Shown piece by piece: positions 1 through 6,416 of a stretch of 10,487 nt of DNA; within the stretch, counting starts at the first letter, position 1, and each line of letters starts with the position of its first letter. The notes beneath the pieces were generated by a model, which made no database searches, was not told the DNA's origin, and saw only the letters and a list, made by a program, of their open reading frames with translations. The position numbers and the translations under genes were made by a program. Source of the DNA: Limnohabitans sp. Rim8 (GTDB lineage: Bacteria > Pseudomonadota > Gammaproteobacteria > Burkholderiales > Burkholderiaceae_C); NCBI GenBank assembly GCA_945877725.1, contig CAMDXR010000082.1:1-10487 (forward strand). Reading direction: 5' to 3'.

Positions 1-869
1 AAATCAGCTGTTACGGGTGGCGTTGACAGAGTTTTCAAGGCACTCGACACACGATCCACCGAGCTGGTAATCGTTGGTTGTTTGATTTTTCCTGCCTTGT
101 ACGCTTGGTGCAACTCTGGCACGCGGATTTGCAAATAACCCAGCGCAGCAAGCAGCGCCTGTTTTTTGTTAGTTTTGATGGCTTCAGCTTTCAGCATCTC
201 GCCGTTTATTTGCCCAATGGCCAAGGCCAGAATTTGGGCTTTTTCTGTCAGTTGCTGAGCTTCAATTTGTTTAACCAGGTCTGCGTCTTTTAATGCCGCT
301 ACAAAATCCTGATTTAAACGGGTTGTATCAGGCAAATCCATATGCCCCCGTACTGCTTTTTCGGCGTCCGTAAGCTTGCTTTCTCGGGTCAGCATGTCGT
401 GCGAGACCATCGTGGTCAGAGGGCTGATCACGGCCCCGGTCATGGCGCTGCTGTCCGTCACGTAATAGGCAGCAGGAGCCAACAAGCTAAACGCTGACTT
501 GCCCATGCTTTCGAGCGTTTGGCCCAAATCATCTGCATCTTTGGCAGTCACAGGCACATGGGTCAATAAATGTGCTGCTTTGATCGCATCTGAGGTCAAC
601 CCCGTGGTGTCCAGCCTGAAAGTACCTCCGGCAATGGTGATGGCTTTCGGTTCATCGCCATCGCAGCTCAAGCTGCCATTCAGGTCTAGGCAGACCTCAG
701 CCCCTTCGATGTAACCGTCAATCACAGTACCACTGAGGCTGGAGCCAGTGTTGGTCATGCTGTCTGCGGAAAAACGACTGACTTTTCCACCTCCACCGCA
801 TCCTCCAAGAACCATGCAAGCCAGCAACAATGTGCAGGGCAACCGATAAGGTTGAAGGATTTTTTTCAT
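1..869 (-). CDS. putative outer-membrane lipoprotein with EF-hand-like acidic motif (C-terminus cut by window edge)
   Basis: The frame is open from an ATG at 869 to the window edge, giving 289 residues with no stop. The start is supported by a GGGGAG ribosome binding site a few bases upstream. Residues 1-24 form a lipoprotein signal: K2 and K3, a hydrophobic stretch, then the lipobox LGGC with the predicted lipidated Cys24, followed by a Gly run. An earlier LLAC (Cys18) is a less likely alternative. Residues 47-74 hold a motif in which SGTVIDGYIEGAEVCLDLNG leads into SCDGDEP. The acidic and Asn/Gly spacing (D62, N64, D70, D72, E73) resembles a calcium-binding EF-hand or dockerin-like loop, and Cys60 and Cys69 could form a disulfide. 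I know similar segments from secreted or surface lipoproteins of Burkholderiales. The remainder is mostly helical in character and I do not recognise it. It probably acts at the cell envelope; substrate and role are unknown. It is separated from the operon by an AT-rich gap and probably has its own promoter. Confidence 0.8.
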   Translation of the reverse strand, partial: MKKILQPYRLPCTLLLACMVLGGCGGGGKVSRFSADSMTNTGSSLSGTVIDGYIEGAEVCLDLNGSLSCDGDEPKAITIAGGTFRLDTTGLTSDAIKAAHLLTHVPVTAKDADDLGQTLESMGKSAFSLLAPAAYYVTDSSAMTGAVISPLTTMVSHDMLTRESKLTDAEKAVRGHMDLPDTTRLNQDFVAALKDADLVKQIEAQQLTEKAQILALAIGQINGEMLKAEAIKTNKKQALLAALGYLQIRVPELHQAYKAGKIKQPTITSSVDRVSSALKTLSTPPVTAD

Positions 870-895
870 ACATACTCCCCAATACGATCTATATA

Positions 896-925
896 AAGAT
901 AGAAATTAGAGCGCTAATTTAACAA
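896..925 (-). promoter_or_regulatory. candidate promoter of the lipoprotein gene spanning an inverted repeat
   Basis: Reading the minus strand, TTGTTA (925-920) and TATCTT (901-896) are separated by 18 bases and could be -35 and -10 boxes, giving a leader of about 20 bases before the ATG at 869. The spacer holds an inverted repeat, AAATTAG (903-909) and CTAATTT (914-920), with a 4-base centre. The upstream DNA (930-1010) is extremely AT-rich, which would suit an UP element but also yields several other weak -10-like matches, so this assignment is tentative. Confidence 0.35.
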
Positions 926-1113
926 AAAATTGTATATTTTTATTATCTTAAAAAAATTAATTTATTACATTATTGATAATATAAACATGGGTAGTATTTT
1001 TAAATAAGAAGTCAATTTACATGCCCAGCGGTGTGGCCTGAATAAACAAATCACTATCGTTAGGCAAGCATGTGAGCAGATGGCGTGATAGGGGGATGCT
1101 GCCCGTCCTGCGT

Positions 1114-1440
1114 TTAATTGCGTTTATCCGGTAATTTGGGCGCGTCTTCGACCACTTCTCTGGCCTCGACATCCACCACTTGGTCATTTGACGCTGGGCG
1201 CTGACCCCGGCCCCATGGGGCTTGTGGGCCGGGATTGTCCTGCCCTTGAAATCCTTTTTGACCAAAATTCTTTCGCATCGCACTGTACTGGCTCAAGAAA
1301 AATACGAATTGCGGCTTCTTTCCGGTCAACAACCAACGCAAACTGGCCACAACAATGAACAGGGCGAACGCCACCAACAGGCCCAGTAAGAAAACCAAGC
1401 CAAAGAGCGCAACGATGATTTTGACGATCCAGTTGATCAT
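1114..1440 (-). CDS. small membrane protein of unknown function
   Basis: This 108-residue protein begins at an ATG (1440) and ends in TAA (1114-1116). Residues 4-39 are strongly hydrophobic, long enough for one extended or two short transmembrane segments. A basic patch (R35, K41, K42) follows, suggesting that the C-terminal part faces the cytoplasm. The tail is hydrophilic, rich in Gly, Gln and Pro at about 57-82 and acidic at about 87-102 (VVDVEAREVVED). I do not recognise a named family. No strong ribosome binding site precedes the ATG, but there is no in-frame alternative start nearby. The gene lies 112 bases after nagZ in the same direction and has its own promoter-like sequence plus a palindrome in its leader. 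No clear terminator follows it. Composition of the hydrophobic segment and tail makes it a convincing gene; its function is open. Confidence 0.75.
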   Translation of the reverse strand: MINWIVKIIVALFGLVFLLGLLVAFALFIVVASLRWLLTGKKPQFVFFLSQYSAMRKNFGQKGFQGQDNPGPQAPWGRGQRPASNDQVVDVEAREVVEDAPKLPDKRN

Positions 1441-1494
1441 TTTGTGGTTTTTTTCATTTGAGAGATCACATGCGAAACGCCGAACTGCTGACCT

Positions 1495-1508
1495 TTTGCC
1501 TAGGCAAA
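1495..1508. repeat. perfect 14-base palindrome in the leader of the small membrane protein gene
   Basis: TTTGCCTAGGCAAA reads identically on both strands. It has no loop, so it is more likely a binding site for a dimeric protein than an RNA hairpin. It lies about 14-27 bases downstream of the start site predicted from the promoter at 1529-1556, a position where a bound repressor could block elongation. The regulator is unknown. Confidence 0.45.
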
Positions 1509-1528
1509 CTAAGACGGTTAGAGGTCAA

Positions 1529-1556
1529 AATTTAGGATGGCAACTTAGGTTGTCAA
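1529..1556 (-). promoter_or_regulatory. candidate sigma-70 promoter for the small membrane protein gene
   Basis: On the minus strand a consensus TTGACA (1556-1551) is followed after 16 bases by TAAATT (1534-1529). The predicted start site near 1522 would give a leader of about 80 bases to the ATG at 1440. The -35 hexamer overlaps the stop codon of nagZ (1553-1555), so promoter and gene end share bases. The match is better than any other promoter-like sequence in this gap, but it is judged by eye only. Confidence 0.5.
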
Positions 1557-2635
1557 GGCAAGCGATCCAGTGCCTGCATGTAATCACTTGAGCGAACCAA
1601 CTCGTCCCAAGAGCGCCCAAGGGCCCTGGGTAGCAAATTCAAGCGTCGCTCTTCGCTGGCTTCATTGGGCAACCATTGGCCTTTCACCACCGATTCTGCC
1701 AAGGCATCGAGCACCTCATCCAACGCAGCACCGCCACCCACAGACTGGTTGCACAAAAGCGCCTGATCGCAACCTGCATCCAATGCCGCCAGCACCGCTT
1801 CGGTGTAACTCAGGCTGCGGCCTTCCAGTTGGCGGGCACCGACCATGGAAAGGTCGTCGGTGAATATGGCCCCCTGAAATCCCATTTGACCGCGCAAGAT
1901 GTCTTGTAACCAGCGTCTGGAAAAACCGGCAGGCCGGGCATCGACACGGGTGTAAATAACGTGCGCAGGCATGATGGCCGTGAGCACGCTGGACAACCAG
2001 GGGTAAGGCGCCGCATCGTCGGCCAGGATGGTTTTAAGACTGCGTTTGTCTACTGGAATGTCGGTGTGCGAGTCGGCCCTGACCGCACCATGACCCGGAA
2101 AATGCTTGCCGCAGTTGCCCATTCCAGCCTGCAACAAACCGTGCATCAGGCTGCGCGCCAGCAAGCTGACCACGCGGGGGTCGCGGTCGAAAGATCGGTC
2201 ACCGATGACACAGCTTTCACCATGGTCCAGGTCCAGCACCGGGGTAAAACTGAAGTCCACCCCGCAAGCACGCAGCTCGCTGGCCAGGATAAAGCCTGCC
2301 GATGTGGCCGCCTCGCAGGCCTTGAGAGCCCCCGAGCCAGGTTGGCCTTTCAGGTCCTTGTGCCAAAGCTCACCCAAGGCTCGCATCGGCGGCAGCGGGG
2401 TAAAACCATCGGTACGAAAGCGTTGAACACGTCCCCCCTCGTGGTCCACCGCAATCAGCAGGTCAGGACGTATGCTTTTGATTTCTGCGCACAAGTCGGT
2501 CAGCTGCGCTCTGTTTTGCCAGTTACGGCCAAACAAAATCATGCCGCCCGTGAGGGGGTGTGCGAGGCGGCGACGGTCAACGTCGGTCAGGTGTTGGCCT
2601 TCAATGTCCAAAATCAGGGGGGCGTGCAGGGTCAT
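1553..2635 (-). CDS. nagZ: beta-N-acetylhexosaminidase NagZ (GH3)
   Basis: This is a 360-residue glycoside hydrolase family 3 enzyme of the cytoplasmic NagZ type. It removes N-acetylglucosamine from anhydro-muropeptides during peptidoglycan recycling. The N-terminus has the family start LILDIEG; IAVDHEGGRVQRFR lies at about 61-74. The hallmark KHFPGHG is at 177-183, followed by D188-S189-H190, the flexible loop carrying the catalytic Asp-His pair. IFTDDLSM is at 257-264, with D260 the expected nucleophile by analogy with the E. coli enzyme. There is no signal peptide, as expected for a cytosolic enzyme. The length is slightly above the usual 340 or so because of an insert near 95-105 and an extended tail. 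The ATG at 2635 is the only possible start in frame; its ribosome binding site is poor, so it may depend on translation from acpS, 29 bases upstream. It is the last gene of the packed operon. Muropeptides made by NagZ can signal beta-lactamase induction in species with AmpR-AmpC; nothing here shows that. Confidence 0.95.
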   Translation of the reverse strand: MTLHAPLILDIEGQHLTDVDRRRLAHPLTGGMILFGRNWQNRAQLTDLCAEIKSIRPDLLIAVDHEGGRVQRFRTDGFTPLPPMRALGELWHKDLKGQPGSGALKACEAATSAGFILASELRACGVDFSFTPVLDLDHGESCVIGDRSFDRDPRVVSLLARSLMHGLLQAGMGNCGKHFPGHGAVRADSHTDIPVDKRSLKTILADDAAPYPWLSSVLTAIMPAHVIYTRVDARPAGFSRRWLQDILRGQMGFQGAIFTDDLSMVGARQLEGRSLSYTEAVLAALDAGCDQALLCNQSVGGGAALDEVLDALAESVVKGQWLPNEASEERRLNLLPRALGRSWDELVRSSDYMQALDRLP

Positions 2636-2664
2636 GATCAGGGGGGCCGATGGGGCTTAAAGGT

Positions 2665-3132
2665 TCAGAGAGGGTTCAGGGGGTCATGGATCTCCGCATT
2701 CGCAGGGAGGTCGGAGTGGGGCTTGGGCAATCCTTGTTCGCGGAAGGTTTCGACCACGCAAAAGCTGGCGGCGTATTCGCTCTCATCGGTCACGGTGATG
2801 TGGGCACTCAAGCCTTTGGCTTCAAACCAGTCTTTTAGCTTGCCGTGCAGCACCACATAGGGTTGCCCACTGGGCAGCTTGCCAATTTCGCACAGCCGCC
2901 AGGTCATGGGCATGCGCATGCCCAGGCCTATGGCTTTGCTGAAAGCTTCTTTGGCCGAAAAGCGCGTGGCCAAGTAACGCACGCCACGTTCGGGCCAGCG
3001 GGCACTTCGGGCTTTCCAGGTCACCAACTCGGCATCGCTCAAAACCTTGGCAGCAAAGCGCTCGCCATGCCGCTCTAGACTGGCCTTGATGCGACGGATG
3101 TCGCAAATGTCGGTGCCAATGCCGTAGATCAT
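2665..3132 (-). CDS. acpS: holo-[acyl-carrier-protein] synthase AcpS
   Basis: AcpS transfers 4'-phosphopantetheine from coenzyme A to the conserved serine of acyl carrier protein, activating it for fatty-acid synthesis. The 155-residue protein begins MIYGIGTDICDI, with the Mg-binding D8, and has the second signature RFSAKEAFSKA at 57-67, with E62 as the other metal ligand. The core matches the family; roughly 25 extra residues at the C-terminus (from about 130) make it longer than the E. coli protein of about 126. The frame stays open upstream to 3228, but residues before the ATG at 3132 do not resemble the family and would lie inside pdxJ. This start is 7 bases after the pdxJ stop, with a GGCGGGA sequence at the end of pdxJ acting as ribosome binding site. 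The pdxJ-acpS pair is a common arrangement in proteobacteria. Confidence 0.95.
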   Translation of the reverse strand: MIYGIGTDICDIRRIKASLERHGERFAAKVLSDAELVTWKARSARWPERGVRYLATRFSAKEAFSKAIGLGMRMPMTWRLCEIGKLPSGQPYVVLHGKLKDWFEAKGLSAHITVTDESEYAASFCVVETFREQGLPKPHSDLPANAEIHDPLNPL

Positions 3133-3139
3133 GCGAGGC

Positions 3140-3904
3140 TCATCCCGCCGTTGACAGTTCTTTTTGGTACGCCACGACCGTGGCGGTATAGCCCATCTCC
3201 AGAGCGTCGGCCATGAACGCGTGGCCAATGGAGACCTCTTGCAAGCCTTTCACTGCGGCCACAAAGGCGGGCAGGTTGTCCCGGTTCAGGTCGTGGCCAG
3301 CGTTCAAACCCAGCCCCACCTGCACCGCTGCGGCGGCCGCATCGGCATAGCGCTGGAGCTGCACAGCTTGCTCGGGCGTGCCCCAAGCTGCCGCATAGGG
3401 CTCGGTATAGAGCTCGACCCGGTCAGCGCCCACGGCGCGGGCCGCTGCCATTTGCTCGGGTATCGGGTCCATGAACAAACTGACCCGCACACCCAAAGCC
3501 TTGCACTCGGCAATCAAGGGCTTCAATCGCTCGGCATCTTGCGGAAACTGCCAACCGTGGTCACTGGTGAACTGCCCTTCACTGTCGGGCACAAAGGTCA
3601 CTTGGTGCGGGCGCACTGCGCGTATGTGCGCCATGAGGTTGTGAAAAGGATTGCCCTCGATGTTGAACTCGCGGTCGGGCCAAGCCTTCATCAACGCTTG
3701 CAGCTCAGGCACATCGCTGGCCCGGATGTGGCGCTCATCCGGGCGGGGGTGGATGGTGATGCCATTGGCACCCGCTTGCAGGCACAAAACTGCCGCGCGC
3801 GTCACGCTGGGAATGCCAAGGTGTCGGGAATTGCGCAGCAGCGCCACTTTGTTGACGTTGACGGACAAGGCAACGCGATGGTTTTGAGCAGTTTGAGAGG
3901 TCAT
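3140..3904 (-). CDS. pdxJ: pyridoxine 5'-phosphate synthase PdxJ, variant-signature type
   Basis: PdxJ condenses 1-deoxy-D-xylulose 5-phosphate with 3-amino-2-oxopropyl phosphate to give pyridoxine 5'-phosphate, the last ring-forming step of the DXP-dependent vitamin B6 pathway. The 254-residue TIM-barrel protein keeps the expected catalytic residues: H52 in ITIHPRPDERHI, E83 in FNIEGNP, H204 in LNAGHDL and the later IGHAF at 226-230. The N-terminal motif is VNVNKVALLRN (15-25), whereas the E. coli protein has VNIDHIATLRN; Asn18-Lys19 thus replace the Asp-His pair that contacts substrate there. This places it in a divergent PdxJ subgroup. The ATG at 3904 overlaps the recO stop codon (ATGA), which supports it over the longer open frame reaching 4117. 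The overlap also implies translational coupling, since no clear ribosome binding site precedes it. Confidence 0.93.
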   Translation of the reverse strand: MTSQTAQNHRVALSVNVNKVALLRNSRHLGIPSVTRAAVLCLQAGANGITIHPRPDERHIRASDVPELQALMKAWPDREFNIEGNPFHNLMAHIRAVRPHQVTFVPDSEGQFTSDHGWQFPQDAERLKPLIAECKALGVRVSLFMDPIPEQMAAARAVGADRVELYTEPYAAAWGTPEQAVQLQRYADAAAAAVQVGLGLNAGHDLNRDNLPAFVAAVKGLQEVSIGHAFMADALEMGYTATVVAYQKELSTAG

Positions 3905-4650
3905 AAGGTTTGCAAGTCCAGCATCATTTGGCGGGTGCGCAGGGCCCCCACCCCGCAATGGTAGTTGAGCAACAAGCGTAGAGGGCGTTGCAGTTGTACC
4001 AGCAAGTCGGCACATTCGCGCAGCAAAGCGGCCATAGGGCCCGGGGAATCCAGTGCATTTTGCAGGGCTTGCCACTGCGCGCCCAACAAGGCGTTTCGGG
4101 TGTCGCCATTGACCCATTGCAGCCCGGCTTCGGGCACCAAAACATAATATTCGGTGGCCACCAGCGGCTTGAGGGTCAGGGTTTGCTGGTCCAGTCCAGG
4201 CAACAAGCCCATCTCTTTGAGCATGAGCAATTCAAATCCGCGCAAAGCCCACTGCAAGGCATCGGGGTCACCGCTGGCCAGCAGACGAACCGCCGCGGCA
4301 TAGACATCAAACAGATTCGGGTGGGCATCGTCCCGGGCGGTCAGTCGCATCAGCAGTTCATTGAGGTAGTAGCCCGACATCAGCGCCTCCCCTGTCGGCA
4401 TGACATGCCCGCCCACCCATTCGGCTGATTTGAGGGTTCGTATGTCGCCCTCTCCGCCATAGGCCAGCGACAAGGCCTGCAAGGGCAATAACACCGAACG
4501 AAAGCTGGAACTCGGCCGCTTGGCCCCCTTGGCCACCAACGCCACTCGGCCGTGGTGGCGGGTAAAGACATCCAGAATCAGACTGGTTTCACTCCAGTCG
4601 TAGCGGTGCAGCACGTAGGCTGGCTCGTCTGCAATCCGCTTGATGGCCAT
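3901..4650 (-). CDS. recO: DNA repair protein RecO
   Basis: RecO works with RecF and RecR to load RecA onto SSB-coated single-stranded DNA at gaps, and anneals complementary strands. The 249-residue length fits the family (E. coli about 242). The N-terminal OB-fold is visible at about 8-85, with AYVLHRYDWSETSLILDVFT, the glycine-containing HHGRVALVAKGAKRPSS and FRSVLLPLQ. The C-terminal helical part carries GYYLNELLMRL near 93-103 and a segment WALRGFELLMLKEMGLLP typical of RecO. The zinc-binding cysteine cluster of some Gram-positive RecO proteins is absent. The ATG at 4650 is 14 bases after the era stop; the ribosome binding site is weak. The gene ends in an ATGA overlap with pdxJ. The era-recO-pdxJ-acpS order is widely conserved in proteobacteria. 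Confidence 0.93.
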   Translation of the reverse strand: MAIKRIADEPAYVLHRYDWSETSLILDVFTRHHGRVALVAKGAKRPSSSFRSVLLPLQALSLAYGGEGDIRTLKSAEWVGGHVMPTGEALMSGYYLNELLMRLTARDDAHPNLFDVYAAAVRLLASGDPDALQWALRGFELLMLKEMGLLPGLDQQTLTLKPLVATEYYVLVPEAGLQWVNGDTRNALLGAQWQALQNALDSPGPMAALLRECADLLVQLQRPLRLLLNYHCGVGALRTRQMMLDLQTL

Positions 4651-4664
4651 TGGTCAGAAACAAC

Positions 4665-5720
4665 TCACTCGTAGCCAAAACTGCGCACACGCGCTTCGTC
4701 GTCGGCCCAACCGGAACGCACTTTGACCCAAAGCTCGATGAACACCTTGGCATCCAGTAGTTTTTCTAATTCCACGCGGGTTTCGGTGCCAATGCGCTTG
4801 AGTTTTTCACCTTTGTCCCCAATCACCATGGCCTTGTGGCCTTCGCGCTCGACCACGATGGTGGCCGCAATGCGCAGCATGCGTTTGGAAGTGCGGCCGG
4901 GTTCTTCGTCAAACTTGTCAATCACCACGGTGGAGGTGTAGGGCAATTCGTCACCCGTCAGGCGAAACAGTTTTTCGCGCACCATCTCACTCGCCAGAAA
5001 CTTCTCGCTGCGGTCAGTCAATTCGTCTTCGGCGTGCCACCACGATTGCTCAGGCAGGTATTTTTCACAGATGTCCAACAAGCGCACGATGTCTTTGGGT
5101 TGCTTGGCCGACATGGGCACGAACTCGGTGAAGGCGTGGTGCGCTTGCATACTTTGCAACCAAGGCGCAATTTCGGCTCGGCGGTGCACGTTGTCCAGTT
5201 TGTTGGCTACCAACAAGACCGGAATACCGGGTTTGAGCAGCGCCAGCACCTTGGCATCGGCCGGGGTAAAACTGCCTGCCTCCACCACAAACAAAACCAG
5301 ATCCACGTCGCTGACAGCCCCCACCACGGTTTTATTCAGCGACTTGTTGAGGGCTGTGCCGTGGATGGTCTGAAAACCGGGTGTATCGACAAAAACAAAC
5401 TGAGCCGACCCTTGGGTGCGGATACCCGTGATGCGGTGGCGCGTGGTTTGGGCCTTGCGCGAGGTGATGCTGATTTTTTGCCCCACCAGAGCGTTCAACA
5501 GCGTTGATTTGCCCACGTTGGGTTTACCCACAATGGCCACCAAGCCGCAGCGTTGGCCCGCAACCGCCACGGGTTCAGCCGCAACAGGAAGGGCAGGCAA
5601 TTCAGCGTCTTCAGAGGCATCGCGTGGCTGGATGGTCACTCCTGCAATTTGAACCGGGCGGCGCATCAATTGCTCGTGCGCGGTGCGCTCGGGAGCGGTG
5701 GTTTTTTTATCGGTGCTCAT
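4665..5720 (-). CDS. era: GTPase Era with N-terminal extension
   Basis: Era is an essential GTPase that binds the 3' end of 16S rRNA during small-subunit maturation. All G motifs are visible: G1 GKPNVGKST at 65-73, G2 around T92-T93, G3 DTPG at 112-115, G4 NKLD at 173-176 and G5 SAK at 204-206. The C-terminal KH RNA-binding domain follows, with VIGDKGEKLKRIG at about 299-311. The protein is 351 residues, about 50 longer than E. coli Era. The excess lies before the G domain (residues 1-56) and is rich in Ala, Pro and Glu without a clear fold. The ATG at 5720 overlaps the rnc stop codon as ATGA, the best support for this long form. An in-frame ATG at 5666 (residue 19) would shorten it only slightly. 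Adjacency to rnc is the classical arrangement, and both proteins act in rRNA processing. Confidence 0.95.
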   Translation of the reverse strand: MSTDKKTTAPERTAHEQLMRRPVQIAGVTIQPRDASEDAELPALPVAAEPVAVAGQRCGLVAIVGKPNVGKSTLLNALVGQKISITSRKAQTTRHRITGIRTQGSAQFVFVDTPGFQTIHGTALNKSLNKTVVGAVSDVDLVLFVVEAGSFTPADAKVLALLKPGIPVLLVANKLDNVHRRAEIAPWLQSMQAHHAFTEFVPMSAKQPKDIVRLLDICEKYLPEQSWWHAEDELTDRSEKFLASEMVREKLFRLTGDELPYTSTVVIDKFDEEPGRTSKRMLRIAATIVVEREGHKAMVIGDKGEKLKRIGTETRVELEKLLDAKVFIELWVKVRSGWADDEARVRSFGYE

Positions 5721-6409
5721 GCGGCGCTTTCAGATTTGAGGATTTGCAGCAGGGCGGCAGCCGCCGCTTGCTCAGCTGCACGACGCGATGCGCCTGAGCC
5801 TTGTTGAGTTTGACGCAATTCAGTCACTTCGCAGGAGACTTCGAATTGCTGTCGATGCGCTGCACCAGAGGTACCGATCACCGTGTATTTGGGCAGAGAA
5901 AGTTTACGGCCTTGCAACCATTCCTGCAGTTCTGTCTTGGGGTCTTTACCCACCGCCTGCATGTCGGGATTGATATCCAACTTGTCAAACAGCCGCGCGA
6001 CCAAGGCTTGGGCAGCACTGTAACCACCGTCCAAGTAGACCGCGCCAATGATGGCTTCTAGCGCATCCGCCAATATAGAAGGGCGGTTTTGACCGCCAGA
6101 GCGCATTTCCCCTTCACCCAAGCGCATGACGGCAGGCAGCTCCAGCGTTTTAGCCAATTGGTGCAGCGTGTCTTGTTTGACTAAATTGGCTCTTATGCGA
6201 GACAAATCACCTTCTGGCAAGCTGGACAACTGGGCATACAACAGGTGTGACACCGACAAGTTCAGCACCGAATCGCCCAAAAACTCAAGACGTTCGTTGT
6301 GGTCTGCGCTGAAACTTCGGTGCGTAAGCGCCTGCTGCAATAAGCCGGCCTGCTGAAAAGCGTAACCCAAACGAATTTGTAATTCGGACAAAGCGGAAGA
6401 TGTGGCCAC
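5717..6409 (-). CDS. rnc: ribonuclease III
   Basis: RNase III cleaves double-stranded RNA, including the 16S and 23S rRNA precursors and many mRNAs. Using a GTG start at 6409 the protein has 230 residues, close to the E. coli length of 226. The signature NERLEFLGDSVL is at 38-49 with catalytic E42 and D46; the second metal-site residues are D115 and E118 in LADALEAIIGAVYLDGG. A double-stranded RNA-binding domain occupies about 156-224, ending in the basic and Ala-rich ASRRAAEQAA helix. The GTG is preceded by GAGGT at a suitable distance, overlapping the lepB stop, and gives an N-terminus of normal length. The frame is open further to a TTG at 6451, inside lepB, but no ribosome binding site supports it. 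The gene starts 7 bases after lepB and overlaps era by 4 bases. RNase III autoregulation through its leader is known in E. coli; I could not judge it here. Confidence 0.94.
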   Translation of the reverse strand: MATSSALSELQIRLGYAFQQAGLLQQALTHRSFSADHNERLEFLGDSVLNLSVSHLLYAQLSSLPEGDLSRIRANLVKQDTLHQLAKTLELPAVMRLGEGEMRSGGQNRPSILADALEAIIGAVYLDGGYSAAQALVARLFDKLDINPDMQAVGKDPKTELQEWLQGRKLSLPKYTVIGTSGAAHRQQFEVSCEVTELRQTQQGSGASRRAAEQAAAAALLQILKSESAA

Positions 6410-6416
6410 TTTTACC

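Noticed and set aside
1017..1283. 88-codon minus-strand frame overlapping the small membrane protein
   Set aside because: It overlaps a better candidate in another frame and is basic and low in hydrophobic pattern, like a shadow frame.
1961..2860. 299-codon open frame on the plus strand
   Set aside because: It is antisense to nagZ and acpS, whose motifs are intact; the protein has no recognisable features.
3133..3228. 32-residue upstream extension of the acpS frame
   Set aside because: It lies mostly inside pdxJ and does not match the AcpS N-terminus, which begins at the ATG at 3132.
3164..3964. 266-codon open frame on the plus strand
   Set aside because: It is antisense to pdxJ, with no family motifs and no ribosome binding site.
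3905..4117. 71-residue upstream extension of the pdxJ frame
   Set aside because: It lies wholly inside recO in another frame, does not resemble PdxJ, and the ATGA overlap at 3901-3904 gives a better start.
4836..5507. 223-codon open frame on the plus strand
   Set aside because: It is the antisense shadow of era; His/Gln-rich composition is typical of such frames.
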